The notes: generated from the sequence alone by a model not told the origin. Shown: positions 24,744 through 34,028, numbered from the stretch's first letter. The stretch: 53,408 bases of DNA from Pseudomaricurvus alkylphenolicus (GCF_011683955.1 NZ_JAAQPI010000031.1:1-53408), one strand, 5' to 3'. Made by a program: numbers and translations.

Positions 24744-27185
24744 ATGAGAGTCAAAACCCGTCTGACCGCAGTCTCTGTTTTAATGGGTGTGATTCCGGTG
24801 ATTATCGCCAGTCTGGTGATTGGCGGAATCGCTTACTCTTCCGGCCGGGATGCCCTTAACCGTAAGGCCGCTGATAACCTGCAGTCACAACGGCAAGTCA
24901 AACAGAGTGAAATCGAACGCTACATCGCCGAGATTCGACAGCTGTTGGTCAGCCAGGCGCGAAGTTACTGGATGGCTGAAGCCGCGCGTGAATTTACGGA
25001 AAGTTTTGCGGCTTATGCGATAGAAAGCCCGCAGACGTTGTCCGATTCAGGGGCTGTCGTCGCTACACAATCAGATGTAGAAACCAATGTTGAAACCCAG
25101 ACTACAGCTGATACCGACGTTGCAGGCACAGATTTAAATGCGGCCTCGTCGACGGTTACCGCCACTTCGGTCGATCAGGACCTCGAACGATTTTACCGGG
25201 ATCAGTTCAATCAACTTTATCAACAGAAAACCGGGCACAGCGCGAATATTTCCGAGTTGCTCGGCGGTCTGTCGCCGCAATCCAAAGCGCTTCAGGCTAC
25301 TTATATTGCGCGCAATCCCCACCAGCTTGGTGCCAAGGACAGTTTGCTCAGTGGCGGTGATACCCGCGACTACGATCTCTATCACAAACTTTATCATCCG
25401 GCGATTCGGGATTTACTGCAGGCATTCCACCTCTACGATATTTTTATCGTGGAGCCGGACAACGGCCTGATTGTTTATTCCACATACAAGGAGCTGGACT
25501 TTGCCACCTCTTTGCTCAATGGTCCTTATCGCAACTCTGGCTTGGCAGAGGCCTTTCGACAGGGTAAAGCGCTTTCGGAAGGCGAAACCGCGATCGTTGA
25601 TTTTCGACCCTACCTTCCTTCCTACGAAAGTGCAGCGGCCTTTGTCAGTTCACCCATTATAGATGACGGTGAACTGGTCGGTGTGTTGGTATACCAAATG
25701 CCCCTGGATACGATCAATACCATCATGACCTATGGAGGCGATTGGAACAGTGCAGGGCTTGGCGATAGCGGCGAAACCTATTTACTGGGAAAAGACAGGA
25801 AACTCAGAAGCGCGAGCCGTTTCCAGCTTCAAGATTCCGCTGGCTTTGTGGAGGCTTTGAACCGCGCAGGCGTTGGCAACAGCACAGTGGAATATTTTAA
25901 GCGGGGTGGATCTGCCATCGGAATACTGGAAATTAATACCGTCGCAGCTAGCAGCGCAATAGAGGGTAAAACCGGCTTTGTTATTCAGCAGGATTATCGC
26001 GATGTTTCTGTTTTATCCGCTTATGGTCCGCTCAATATTCCCGGTGTGGAATGGGCAATTCTAAGCGAGCAGGATGAATCAGAGGCCTTTGCAGCGGTTG
26101 AAACCCTGCGCCGGGAAATTATCACAACGGTGTTGGTTTTTACATTGGTTGTCATCGCAGCTGCGGTTGGACTCGGGCTCTACAATGCCCGTGTGGTCGC
26201 CAACCCCATTGTTTACCTCAGTCGCAAAGTCCAGGAAATTCAGCAGGACAACAATCTGCGTATTGAGATTGAACCCAAGGGCGACGAAGAAGTACAGGCG
26301 CTGGCGGCGTCCGTCAATGCCCTGGTGGCACAGCTACGCGGCAACTTCGATACGGTGCAGGGCGCGGCTCAAGAGCTTCGGCGCTCTGCCGGTTCGCTCA
26401 ATAACGCCATGAGTGAGGTGATGTCGGCCATTGAAGAGCAAGGGGGGCGTTGCGATCTTCAGGCCAGTGCATCGACACAGATGGAAGCCACTGTTCAAGA
26501 GGTCGCCCGCAATGCCGCTGAAACAGCCGAGCAAACCCGAACAGCCACTGAGTTGAGCGTTAAAACCCACAATTTGATTGACGGTTCCGTTGCCGGCTTC
26601 CAAAAGCTGGCGCAAGATATCCAGAAAGCCGCACAGGTGGTAGGCAGTGTCGACAAGGGGTCACAGGATATCGGAGTGGTACTTGATGTAATCCGGGGGA
26701 TTGCAGAACAGACCAATCTGCTGGCCCTCAATGCGGCTATTGAAGCAGCACGGGCGGGTGAAGCCGGGCGCGGTTTCGCCGTGGTGGCCGATGAGGTGCG
26801 CAACCTGGCCAGCAAAACGGCTGAGGCAACCACCGAGATTGATGAAATGATCAGTAATCTGCAGCAATCCAGTCAGCAGGCCGTCAGCTCAATGGCTTCC
26901 GGTGGAGAGAGCCTGCAGGATAATCTGGAAAAAATCGCCAATATTCAGTCGGCCATTGAACAGGAAACACAAATTATTGACCGCATCGCCAGTATGAATT
27001 TGCAGGTGGCGACGGCCGCTGAACAGCAAACGTCAGTGGCGGGGGAGATCAGCCAGGGCGCCAACGACATCAATCAGTCCTCGCAGACAACCAGCCAACA
27101 AGTAATCAGTCTGGTGCAGATGAGCCGGGATCTGGGGCAGCTATCCGACCAATTGACGGAGATCGTTGAGCACTACCAGGTTTAG
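24744..27185 (+). CDS. Methyl-accepting chemotaxis protein with Cache sensor domain
   Basis: An 813-residue receptor. A membrane segment lies at about residues 9-31, then a large periplasmic domain of about 425 residues with Cache features ('[19 protein letters not shown]'). The second membrane segment is at about 458-480 and HAMP at 481-533. The cytoplasmic signalling domain has the conserved tip '[18 protein letters not shown]' near residue 652. There is no C-terminal CheR-docking pentapeptide. A Thr/Val/Asp/Ser-rich stretch at about residues 100-150 looks inserted. The start at 24744 has AAGG 8 bases upstream. It is unlinked to other chemotaxis genes; the ligand is unknown. Confidence 0.95.
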   Translation: MRVKTRLTAVSVLMGVIPVIIASLVIGGIAYSSGRDALNRKAADNLQSQRQVKQSEIERYIAEIRQLLVSQARSYWMAEAAREFTESFAAYAIESPQTLSDSGAVVATQSDVETNVETQTTADTDVAGTDLNAASSTVTATSVDQDLERFYRDQFNQLYQQKTGHSANISELLGGLSPQSKALQATYIARNPHQLGAKDSLLSGGDTRDYDLYHKLYHPAIRDLLQAFHLYDIFIVEPDNGLIVYSTYKELDFATSLLNGPYRNSGLAEAFRQGKALSEGETAIVDFRPYLPSYESAAAFVSSPIIDDGELVGVLVYQMPLDTINTIMTYGGDWNSAGLGDSGETYLLGKDRKLRSASRFQLQDSAGFVEALNRAGVGNSTVEYFKRGGSAIGILEINTVAASSAIEGKTGFVIQQDYRDVSVLSAYGPLNIPGVEWAILSEQDESEAFAAVETLRREIITTVLVFTLVVIAAAVGLGLYNARVVANPIVYLSRKVQEIQQDNNLRIEIEPKGDEEVQALAASVNALVAQLRGNFDTVQGAAQELRRSAGSLNNAMSEVMSAIEEQGGRCDLQASASTQMEATVQEVARNAAETAEQTRTATELSVKTHNLIDGSVAGFQKLAQDIQKAAQVVGSVDKGSQDIGVVLDVIRGIAEQTNLLALNAAIEAARAGEAGRGFAVVADEVRNLASKTAEATTEIDEMISNLQQSSQQAVSSMASGGESLQDNLEKIANIQSAIEQETQIIDRIASMNLQVATAAEQQTSVAGEISQGANDINQSSQTTSQQVISLVQMSRDLGQLSDQLTEIVEHYQV

Positions 27186-27197
27186 GCGGGGTCCGGG

Positions 27198-27203
27198 TAT
27201 AAT
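27198..27203 (+). promoter_or_regulatory. Probable -10 box (TATAAT) for miaE
   Basis: A consensus TATAAT lies 37 bases before the miaE start, between it and the chemoreceptor stop. The -35 region is poor (near CCAGGT). Confidence 0.45.
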
Positions 27204-27240
27204 GCCGGTCTTTTCGTAACACAGATCGGACTCTGAACAC

Positions 27241-27876
27241 ATGGTTGATATTTCACCAATACTGTCCTTCCTCAAGTGTCGCACGCCCGATGCCTGGGTG
27301 CAGGCGGCTCTGGAAAACCTCGAAACGGTACTGCTCGATCATGCCGCCAACGAGATGAAAGCGGCGCAGTCCGCCATGACTCTGATGTCCAAGAATCCCA
27401 CCAAAATTGACCTGCTTAACAAAATGAGCCGACTGGCCAGAGAGGAGCTGGTGCATTTTGAACAGGTACTGAAGATCCTGAAAAAGCGTGGTATCGAATA
27501 CCGGGCGATCAGGGCCAGCAGTTACGCTTCCAGTATGGCTCGCCATATTCGCAAGGAGCAGCGCCAGAACTTTGTGGATACGCTGATCGTAGGGGCCATT
27601 ATCGAAGCTCGCTCTTGTGAGCGTTTTGAAGCATTGGCGCCGCACCTGGATGAGGAACTGAACAAGTTTTATCTGTCGCTCCTGAAATCGGAAGCCCGAC
27701 ATTTTCAGGATTATTTGCACTTGGCAGATAAGTACGCCCAGGAATCGATTGATACCAGAGTCGAATTCTTTCTCGCTTTGGAACAGGATGCCATTTTATC
27801 TCCGGATCCGTTGTTTCGATTCCATTCGGGATTACCGGTACGCAACGAGTACTCGTCTGCTGTTGCGGGAGCTTGA
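27241..27876 (+). CDS. miaE: tRNA-(ms2io6A)-hydroxylase
   Basis: A 211-residue diiron monooxygenase that hydroxylates the isopentenyl group of ms2i6A at tRNA position 37. The ferritin-like four-helix bundle carries carboxylate/histidine iron ligands in 'LLDHAANEMKAAQSAM', 'AREELVHFEQVL' (ExxH), 'IIEARSCERF' and 'SEARHFQDYLHLA' (ExxH). The length is normal for the family. The enzyme needs two electrons per turnover. The next gene, starting 9 bases after the stop, encodes a ferredoxin-type reductase that could supply them. Confidence 0.95.
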   Translation: MVDISPILSFLKCRTPDAWVQAALENLETVLLDHAANEMKAAQSAMTLMSKNPTKIDLLNKMSRLAREELVHFEQVLKILKKRGIEYRAIRASSYASSMARHIRKEQRQNFVDTLIVGAIIEARSCERFEALAPHLDEELNKFYLSLLKSEARHFQDYLHLADKYAQESIDTRVEFFLALEQDAILSPDPLFRFHSGLPVRNEYSSAVAGA

Positions 27877-27885
27877 GAAACCTTT

Positions 27886-28869
27886 ATGGCCAAGCTGCGG
27901 TTTGAAGATCAGTGCTTGCCCGTGCAGCCGGGTGAGTCTGTCTTGCAGACGTTGTTGCGCAGCGGCACGCAGGTACCCCACAGTTGCCATCGGGGTCTTT
28001 GTCACACCTGTGTGTTGATCAGCCCGGATCCGGTTCCAGAACATGCCCGGGAAAGTCTGACGCCCTTGCAAAGGCAGCAGGGAGCATTTTTGGCCTGTTG
28101 CTGTTATCCCGAAGGGGATCTGCGAATACATCGTCCAGACACCAATGGTCGTCAACAGGCGCGGGTAACAGGAAAACGCCTGCTGAATAACAATGTAGTA
28201 GAACTTAGCCTCGAAGTGAGATGTCGCTGGCGGGCGGGCCAGAATATTATTCTCTGGCGTCACAAAAATCTGGGCAGGCCCTATTCAATTGCCAGTGATC
28301 CTGCCCGGGATGGACTCATTAAACTGCACATAAAGCGCCATGCATTCGGAGAAGTCAGCAGATGGGTTTTCGATCAGGTGAAGCAGGGTGACTTTTTGGA
28401 GGTTGGGACACCGGAAGGACACTTTTATTACGATACCGATTACAGTGACGCACCGTTGTTATTGGTGGGAAATGGCACCGGATTGGCGCCACTGTTCGGA
28501 ATTCTGCAGGATGCACTGCAGAACAATCACAGTGGCCGCATCGATCTCTATGCGGCTGCCGCTAAATCTGACGAACTGTATTTGGTTGAAGAGCTGAGAA
28601 AACTCCGCGCAACATACCCGCAGTTTCGCTATCACCCGGTTGTTACCAGTGGCGAGGCGCTGCTTGAAGAGGGCAAACAGCAGGATGACCTGGCTTCACT
28701 GATTCGCGACCGGCACAGAGAACTGCGCCAGACACTTATCTACCTATGTGGGTCCGCTTCTATGATAGAAGCGGTTTCCAAGACTTGCTTTTTTAACGGT
28801 GCCAAACGCAGCCATATTATGACTGACGCATTTGTCAGTCAGGAATCCGCCAGCTCGCACAGCCCTTGA
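27886..28869 (+). CDS. 2Fe-2S ferredoxin/FAD/NAD(P) oxidoreductase
   Basis: A 327-residue electron-transfer protein. The N-terminal plant-type ferredoxin domain has Cys34, Cys39 and Cys42 ('SCHRGLCHTC') and a fourth ligand within Cys71-73 ('ACCCYPEGD'). The FAD-binding domain shows 'RPYSIAS' near residue 130. The NAD(P) domain shows 'LLVGNGTGLAPLFGILQDAL' near residue 190 and 'YLCGSASMIEAV' near residue 287. This is the layout of single-chain reductases that feed oxygenases. It begins 9 bases after miaE, so it is likely cotranscribed and may reduce MiaE (inference). Its last 31 bases overlap the 3' end of the convergent CBS gene. Confidence 0.92.
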   Translation: MAKLRFEDQCLPVQPGESVLQTLLRSGTQVPHSCHRGLCHTCVLISPDPVPEHARESLTPLQRQQGAFLACCCYPEGDLRIHRPDTNGRQQARVTGKRLLNNNVVELSLEVRCRWRAGQNIILWRHKNLGRPYSIASDPARDGLIKLHIKRHAFGEVSRWVFDQVKQGDFLEVGTPEGHFYYDTDYSDAPLLLVGNGTGLAPLFGILQDALQNNHSGRIDLYAAAAKSDELYLVEELRKLRATYPQFRYHPVVTSGEALLEEGKQQDDLASLIRDRHRELRQTLIYLCGSASMIEAVSKTCFFNGAKRSHIMTDAFVSQESASSHSP

Positions 28870-29246
28870 AACACCAACTCGTTGTAGCTGACGATTCCTC
28901 GAACCTGACCGTTCTCAACCACCGGCGCGTTGGACAAGCCAAAGCGCTCGAACAGTCGCGCGCAATAGCGAACATCCAGATCCGGCTCCAGTGTGATCAC
29001 CGGTTTGGACATGATTTCGTAGATATTAACTCGCTCTGCGGATCGGTTTTTGGCCAACACTTTTTTGGCGATATCGGATAGCAGGACAATACCATAGGCG
29101 TCGTGTTCATCCCGTTTTTTAACGATGACAACATCAGCTTTGTCGGCTTTCATCAGTGCTAACGCCTCGGATACTGTTGCCAATCCATCGAGTTCCAAGT
29201 GTTTTTCGTGCATGACATCACGGGCTTTAATCACTTGCTTGTTCAT
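28839..29246 (-). CDS. Tandem CBS domain protein
   Basis: A 135-residue protein made of two CBS motifs, about residues 10-60 ('KARDVMHEKHLELDGLATVS') and 78-130 ('EIMSKPVITLEPDLDV'), forming one Bateman module that should bind an adenine nucleotide. It has no catalytic domain. The start overlaps the stop of the P-II-like gene by one base, with AAGGAG 8 bases upstream. It is the last gene of the DUF1538 operon and is probably a ligand-sensing regulator of the membrane proteins. Its 3' end overlaps the convergent reductase gene by 31 bases. Confidence 0.92.
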   Translation of the reverse strand: MNKQVIKARDVMHEKHLELDGLATVSEALALMKADKADVVIVKKRDEHDAYGIVLLSDIAKKVLAKNRSAERVNIYEIMSKPVITLEPDLDVRYCARLFERFGLSNAPVVENGQVRGIVSYNELVFQGLCELADS

Positions 29247-29596
29247 TACAATAGCTCCTTGACGTTACCGGTGATTTTTTCGACCTGTTGAACAACGCCG
29301 ACAGCGTCTTCCACATCGAGTTGAAAAGCAATGCCTGTACCGGGTTTTTCGTCGAACTGGCCGACGCGGTTAATTTCCTCCAATATGGAGCGACTGAGAT
29401 GTTCTTCCACCAGAAAAACAATCATATCTCGCTGAGTGTCCAGCGACAGGCCAAAGAAGGTTTTGGATTTGTTCATACCTTCACCGCGGGCATTATTGAC
29501 CACCGTTGCGCCAGTGGCTCCCGCGGTTCGAGCTGCGTCTAGTATTACATCGGTTTTTTCATCTTCGACAAACACAACAATCATTTTAAAGTGCAT
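29246..29596 (-). CDS. P-II-like signalling protein
   Basis: A 116-residue small trimer-type protein with P-II character: 'KMIVVFVEDEKTDVILDAAR' at the start, 'GATGATVVNNARGEGM' where the first nucleotide-contact strand and loop begin, and the closing 'PGTGIAFQLDVEDAVGV'. The usual GlnB/GlnK T-loop tyrosine region is replaced by a short 'NKSKTFFGLSLDTQR', so uridylylation as in GlnB is not expected. It sits between DUF1538 and CBS genes, with 2 bases to the former and a one-base overlap with the latter, so it probably senses a nucleotide or metabolite and controls the DUF1538 pair. Confidence 0.9.
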   Translation of the reverse strand: MHFKMIVVFVEDEKTDVILDAARTAGATGATVVNNARGEGMNKSKTFFGLSLDTQRDMIVFLVEEHLSRSILEEINRVGQFDEKPGTGIAFQLDVEDAVGVVQQVEKITGNVKELL

Positions 29597-29598
29597 AG

Positions 29599-30396
29599 TC
29601 AGTCACCTAGTCGTACGGTTTTTCGGGCGGATCTGGCAAGCAACTCTGAGAGTTGAGCGTAGGCCATGACCGAAATAATTGGGAACAGGCTGGCAAAGGC
29701 GATCAACCCGAAGCCATCGATCAGGGGGTTGCGACCCGGCACGGTTTCGGACAGACCGAGTCCCAGTGCTGCCACCAGTGGTACGGTTACCGTGGAAGTG
29801 GTTACACCGCCGGAGTCGTATGCCAGGGGAATAATCAATTTGGGCGCAAAGGCCGTTTGCAGCACCACCAGAATATAGCCGACAATGATGTACCAGTGAA
29901 TCGGATCGCCGGCAACGATGCGGTAACAACCCAGGGAAATACCCACGGCCACACCCAGAGCAACAGCAATACGCAATCCCCATACACCGATGGCACCACC
30001 GGAAACCTCGTTGGCTTTGATGGCAACCGCAATCAGCGAAGGCTCGGCGATGGTAGTGCTGAATCCAATCAGGAAGGCGAACATATAAACCCAGAAATAA
30101 TCGCGCCAGTCCAGATCTGCGGCAAGTTGCGAGACGACCTCGGTACCATGAATAAATACCGGGTCTGTCAATTGCTCTGCCATCAACCGACCGAGAGGAA
30201 ACAGGCACCATTCCAGTCCCAGAAGAAACAAGGATAAACCCAATAACACCCAGACAAACCCCGCGAGAATTGTCGGCAAGTTGGCGGGTACCTTGCGAAT
30301 CACCGCGAACTGAAATCCAAAAATAATGACAGCGATCGGTAGCACGTCCTTGATGGTGCCCAGACTGACAGACAGGATCTGATTTAAGACTTCCAT
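29599..30396 (-). CDS. DUF1538 membrane protein, second of a pair
   Basis: A 265-residue integral membrane protein with six to seven hydrophobic segments. It shares with the preceding gene 'FSTTIAEPSLIAVA', the glycine/threonine-rich '[16 protein letters not shown]' and '[20 protein letters not shown]', which marks both as DUF1538. From memory, a DUF1538 pair of Halomonas (UmpA/UmpB) has been reported as a two-part Na+(Li+,K+)/H+ antiporter, so cation/proton exchange is a reasonable guess. The ATG overlaps the preceding stop (TGATG), implying translational coupling and 1:1 production. Confidence 0.9.
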   Translation of the reverse strand: MEVLNQILSVSLGTIKDVLPIAVIIFGFQFAVIRKVPANLPTILAGFVWVLLGLSLFLLGLEWCLFPLGRLMAEQLTDPVFIHGTEVVSQLAADLDWRDYFWVYMFAFLIGFSTTIAEPSLIAVAIKANEVSGGAIGVWGLRIAVALGVAVGISLGCYRIVAGDPIHWYIIVGYILVVLQTAFAPKLIIPLAYDSGGVTTSTVTVPLVAALGLGLSETVPGRNPLIDGFGLIAFASLFPIISVMAYAQLSELLARSARKTVRLGD

Positions 30397-31130
30397 CAAA
30401 TGGTCATCCCATAAGCCATAACAAAGATAATTGGCGTCAGCGACGCGAAGGCGATCAACCCGAAGCCATCGATCATCGGATTGCGTCCTTTGATGGACGA
30501 AGCCAGACCGACCCCCAGCGCGGTCACCAGTGGCACCGTGATGGTAGAAGTGGTCACTCCGCCGGAGTCATAGGCGATACCAATAATCTCACGCGGAGCA
30601 AACGCCGTCATAATCACCACTAACACATAACCGCCAATAATAATCCACTGGATAGGCCAGCCTTTGATAATGCGGATCACGCCTATGACAATGGCGACTC
30701 CGACAGATACCGCCACAGTCATTCTCAGACCAAAGGCGTAGTCCTCTTTTGCTTCCCCGGTGGCGGCGATGATTTGACCATCGGCTGCAATGCTGGCGGC
30801 CTCCGATGCAACGGCAATTAACGCCGGTTCGGCGATGGTGGTACCGAAGCCGAGCGCAAACGCAAATACCAATAGCCAAAATACGCTGCCTTTACGGGCA
30901 AAGGCGTGGGCCATGGACTCGCCAATCGGAAACAGACCCTGCTCCAGGCCGTGAATAAAAAATGTCAGCCCCATGATGACAAACACAACCCCGCCAATCA
31001 GTTGCCCGACATTCGGCAGGGGTTGCTGCAACACCACCAATTGGAAGAACAGAATAACCGCAACAATGGGTGCCAGATCCCGGATACTGCCAGTCATGGA
31101 GCCCAATAGTTTTTTCAGCGTGCCGAACAC
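30396..31130 (-). CDS. DUF1538 membrane protein, first of a pair
   Basis: A 244-residue integral membrane protein homologous to the next gene. It has '[17 protein letters not shown]' near residue 88, '[18 protein letters not shown]' near residue 190 and '[20 protein letters not shown]' near the C-terminus. The conserved acidic and threonine residues within membrane segments would suit ion binding. The start is GTG at 31130, with GGGGGA 9 bases upstream. It opens a four-gene operon (DUF1538, DUF1538, P-II-like, CBS). A hairpin lies at 31199-31235 in its presumed leader. Confidence 0.9.
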   Translation of the reverse strand: MFGTLKKLLGSMTGSIRDLAPIVAVILFFQLVVLQQPLPNVGQLIGGVVFVIMGLTFFIHGLEQGLFPIGESMAHAFARKGSVFWLLVFAFALGFGTTIAEPALIAVASEAASIAADGQIIAATGEAKEDYAFGLRMTVAVSVGVAIVIGVIRIIKGWPIQWIIIGGYVLVVIMTAFAPREIIGIAYDSGGVTTSTITVPLVTALGVGLASSIKGRNPMIDGFGLIAFASLTPIIFVMAYGMTI

Positions 31131-31198
31131 TCAACACCATCCCCCAAGTTGAAAGCCATAAGGATAGTCTGGTTTTGCATATTGAGATTTGATTTACA

Positions 31199-31235
31199 AC
31201 AAGGGTACTTCGATTAGGTTATCGCATACCCTTGT
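31199..31235. other. Two-part hairpin upstream of the DUF1538 operon
   Basis: ACAAGGGTA (31199-31207) pairs with TACCCTTGT (31227-31235), and inside it CGAT (31211-31214) pairs with ATCG (31221-31224) around TAGGTT. It lies 42 bases after the thioesterase stop and 69 bases before the DUF1538 start, all read leftward. No T-run follows, so it is a weak terminator at best. It could be a leader element or an operator. Confidence 0.5.
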
Positions 31236-31276
31236 CGGGGTAGAAAAGAGGGATTATGAGGGGCTTCAGCGACGAA

Positions 31277-31699
31277 TTAATGGCTGAGTTTTTCCAACGC
31301 CGCACGCAGTAATTCGGGGATGGGCGTCGGGCGCTGGTTATCCCGATCTACAAACACGTGAGTAAAGGTACCCTCCGCAGCGGCCTGGGTTTCCCCCTCA
31401 CGGAAAATGCCAATGCCGTATTCAACTGAGCTGTTGCCCAGGCGATTGACGCGCAGGGCCCCCTGTATTTTGTCCGGATAGGTCACCGCAGCATGGTAGG
31501 TGCACTGGGAGTTCACCACAAAACCGATGGTATCCCCGTTATGGATATCCAGTTTACCTTCTTCGATCAAATAGGTATTGGCCACGGTATCGAAGTAAGA
31601 GTAATAGGTGACGTTATTCACATGACCGTAGATGTCGTTATCCATCCAACGGGTGGTAATGGGTAAAAAGTAGCCGTAGTCACTTCGGGTTGTCGGCAT
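31277..31699 (-). CDS. Acyl-CoA thioesterase, 4HBT hotdog fold
   Basis: A 140-residue single hotdog-domain thioesterase of the 4-hydroxybenzoyl-CoA type. The signature 'RWMDNDIYGHVNNVTYYSYFD' spans about residues 17-37, with Asp20 and the GHVNN turn at the active site. It should hydrolyse a medium- or aryl-acyl-CoA. GAGAG lies 9 bases before the ATG. It begins 23 bases after the iron-containing alcohol dehydrogenase gene and is probably cotranscribed with it. Confidence 0.93.
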   Translation of the reverse strand: MPTTRSDYGYFLPITTRWMDNDIYGHVNNVTYYSYFDTVANTYLIEEGKLDIHNGDTIGFVVNSQCTYHAAVTYPDKIQGALRVNRLGNSSVEYGIGIFREGETQAAAEGTFTHVFVDRDNQRPTPIPELLRAALEKLSH

Positions 31700-31722
31700 G
31701 GGGTCACTCTCTGGTTGAATAG

Positions 31723-32871
31723 TTAAAAGACGGCACGATAAATCGCCAGGGCATCCGCTTCACTGACCTCGCGGGGATTATTGACCAGCAATCTTTGCTG
31801 CAACATGGCGTCGGCAGCCAGGATTTCCAGACTCTTTTCCTTGACCCCCGCATCGCGCAGACGGGTCGGCAGACCAACCGAGTCGATCAGCTGTTTCAGC
31901 CACTGAATCATGGCTTGGGTTTTCTGATCGGCAGTCGCGTAATCGTTAGATGGCACCAGGACATCGTAGAGCTCTGCATAGAGATCGGCAGCGGCACTGG
32001 CGTTGAAGCGTAATACTTCAGGCAGAACCAGTGAATTACTGAGGCCGTGTGGTATATGGTAATGGCCGCCGAGAGGGTAGGCCAAAGCGTGTACCGCGGC
32101 GACGGGCGCATTGGCGAAAGCCTGGCCGGCGAGACAGGCGCCCAACAGCATTTGCTGTCGGGCCTCGAGATCTTCACCATTTTCAACCGCAGTGAGTAAA
32201 CTCCCGGCCATCAGCTTCAAAGCTTCTCTCGCCAGCATATCAGAATATGGGTTCTTCTTGTGCGCGCTGGTGTAGGCTTCAATGGCATGTACCATAGCGT
32301 CAATACCCGTTGCGGCGGTGATATGACCAGGCAGCCCGACTGTCAGCTCGGCATCCAAAATGGCTAGATCGGGAAGAAGAATAGGGGACACCACGCCGGT
32401 CTTGGTGGTTTCGCCGGTGGTGACGATGGCCACCGCTGTCACCTCTGAGCCCGTACCAGCGGTAGTGGGAATCAACACCAGGGGCAGTCGCGGGCCCTTG
32501 GCTTGTTCAACCCCATAAACCTGATCCAGAGACTCCCCGGAACAGGCCAGCAGGGCAATCAGTTTGGCTGTGTCCATAGAGCTGCCACCACCAAAGCCGA
32601 TAATGCCATCAGCCTGCATGGATTGGGCCTTAGCAAGGGCCTCAAGTACTACGGACTCCGGTGGATCCGCCACGACATCGCAGTAGCTGTCACTGGGCAA
32701 TTGCCCCAGCACATCCTCGAGTTGGTCGAGCAAGCCGGCAGAAACAATCCCTCTGTCTGTAACGATTAATGGCCGTTCCATACCCAGCTGGCGGCAGTAG
32801 TCAGGTAGCTCTTTCAGGGCGCCCGGCCGACTGACCAGGGAGCGAGTGGTGGTGAACGTAAAAGGCTGCAT
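31723..32871 (-). CDS. Iron-containing alcohol dehydrogenase
   Basis: A 382-residue group III alcohol dehydrogenase. 'GFGGGSSMDTAKLIAL' near residue 95 is the NAD(P)-binding loop, and 'PTTAGTGSEVTAVAIV' lies near residue 137. The metal ligands appear in 'DAMVHAIEAY' (His) and 'HALAYPLGGHYHIPHG' (His residues), with Asp in 'LAILDAEL'. It oxidises an alcohol or reduces an aldehyde or semialdehyde; the substrate is unknown. AGGAT precedes the ATG. It diverges from a LysR gene, which may regulate it together with the thioesterase. Confidence 0.94.
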   Translation of the reverse strand: MQPFTFTTTRSLVSRPGALKELPDYCRQLGMERPLIVTDRGIVSAGLLDQLEDVLGQLPSDSYCDVVADPPESVVLEALAKAQSMQADGIIGFGGGSSMDTAKLIALLACSGESLDQVYGVEQAKGPRLPLVLIPTTAGTGSEVTAVAIVTTGETTKTGVVSPILLPDLAILDAELTVGLPGHITAATGIDAMVHAIEAYTSAHKKNPYSDMLAREALKLMAGSLLTAVENGEDLEARQQMLLGACLAGQAFANAPVAAVHALAYPLGGHYHIPHGLSNSLVLPEVLRFNASAAADLYAELYDVLVPSNDYATADQKTQAMIQWLKQLIDSVGLPTRLRDAGVKEKSLEILAADAMLQQRLLVNNPREVSEADALAIYRAVF

Positions 32872-33137
32872 TATCTCGATCCTATGGGAATTGCATTGAT
32901 TTTGCCTGTATATAGGACATATTCATAATTTATAGTTTCAATACAAATATTCGCCAGATTTATATATTAATATTGACCCCCTTACACCACTAAGCCATTA
33001 ACCGGCGCTGCCCAATTGACGCTACTGAAGCCGCGATAGCGCGGAGCTGGTCTTCAGCGGTGTCTGGAGTCTTGTTAAATACCATTCATTAATATTGTGT
33101 ATACTAGTTGCATACCCATAACCTTGAGTGATAATCA
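32872..33137. promoter_or_regulatory. Divergent promoter region with a structured segment at 33018-33064
   Basis: No gene is seen in these 266 bases. The left half is AT-rich (a candidate LysR binding zone near 32930). At 33018-33064 an imperfect long stem (GACGCTACTGAAG with CTTCAGCGGTGTC) encloses a small stem CCGCG-ATAG-CGCGG. A -10-like TATACT lies at 33100-33105, before the LysR start. Confidence 0.45.
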
Positions 33138-34028
33138 GTGTCACTGCAATCCTTTGATCTCAATCTCTTGATTACTTTTGATACCTTGCTGGAAACCCGA
33201 AGTGTTTCCCGCACCGCTGAACGACTGTCTCTGACCCAGCCGGCGGTCAGTAACGCGCTGAGGCGGTTGCGTGAGCAGCTGGATGACCCTATTTTGGTTC
33301 GCAGCGGACAGGGCATGGAGCCGACTCCCAAAGCCCTGACTCTGGTTGCTCCCATCAAGCATGCTTTGCGGGATTTGGAAAGTGCTCTGCTGCCCACTCA
33401 ACCCTTCGACAGTCGCCACAGCCAACGGCAGTTTGTGATCGCTGCGCCCGATTTTATTGGCGTTGAGCTGGTGTCTCGCTTGTTACCCGGCTGGCAGTCA
33501 GATGCTCCCGGTGTAGGTGTTACGATTCGGCACTTGCAGCGGCAGTCGGTGTTGGGTGGGTTGGAAAAAGGCGATATTGATCTGGCGATCGGTCGCTTTT
33601 TCGACGTTCCGTCGCGGTTTCAACGTCATACCTGGAAACGGGATCATTTGGTGTGTCTGGTGGCAGAGGATCATCCGCTACAGCGGGAACCGGTTTCTTT
33701 GCAGCGGTTCCTCGAGCAGACCCATGTTTGGGTGAGTAACAGTGGTCGTCGCGGAATGGTGGACCATTGGCTGGAAGAGCAGAATTGTCGACGCCAGATT
33801 GTGGCTACGCTCAGTACCTACACCGCAGGTGCGCTACTGGTCGGGGAAAGCCGACACGTAATGGTTGTAGCCAAGAGCTATGCCGAATACTTCTGTCGGC
33901 AGTTGCCTTTGCGATCCATTCCCCTGGGGTTTGATCCCGGATCCTTCAGCATTGACCTCCTTTGGCATCCCATTGTCAGCGGTGATAAAGGACACCGTTG
34001 GTTATTGGATGAAATTCTCGAACGGTAG
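33138..34028 (+). CDS. LysR family transcriptional regulator
   Basis: A 296-residue regulator with the N-terminal helix-turn-helix 'LETRSVSRTAERLSLTQPAV' then 'SNALRRLREQLDDPILV', of the same subgroup as the LysR at 13070, and an effector domain from about residue 90. The start is GTG at 33138, which gives the normal leader MSLQSFDLNLL. It diverges from the alcohol dehydrogenase/thioesterase operon and is followed by a CitE-like lyase gene 80 bases downstream; it could control either side. Confidence 0.92.
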   Translation: MSLQSFDLNLLITFDTLLETRSVSRTAERLSLTQPAVSNALRRLREQLDDPILVRSGQGMEPTPKALTLVAPIKHALRDLESALLPTQPFDSRHSQRQFVIAAPDFIGVELVSRLLPGWQSDAPGVGVTIRHLQRQSVLGGLEKGDIDLAIGRFFDVPSRFQRHTWKRDHLVCLVAEDHPLQREPVSLQRFLEQTHVWVSNSGRRGMVDHWLEEQNCRRQIVATLSTYTAGALLVGESRHVMVVAKSYAEYFCRQLPLRSIPLGFDPGSFSIDLLWHPIVSGDKGHRWLLDEILER

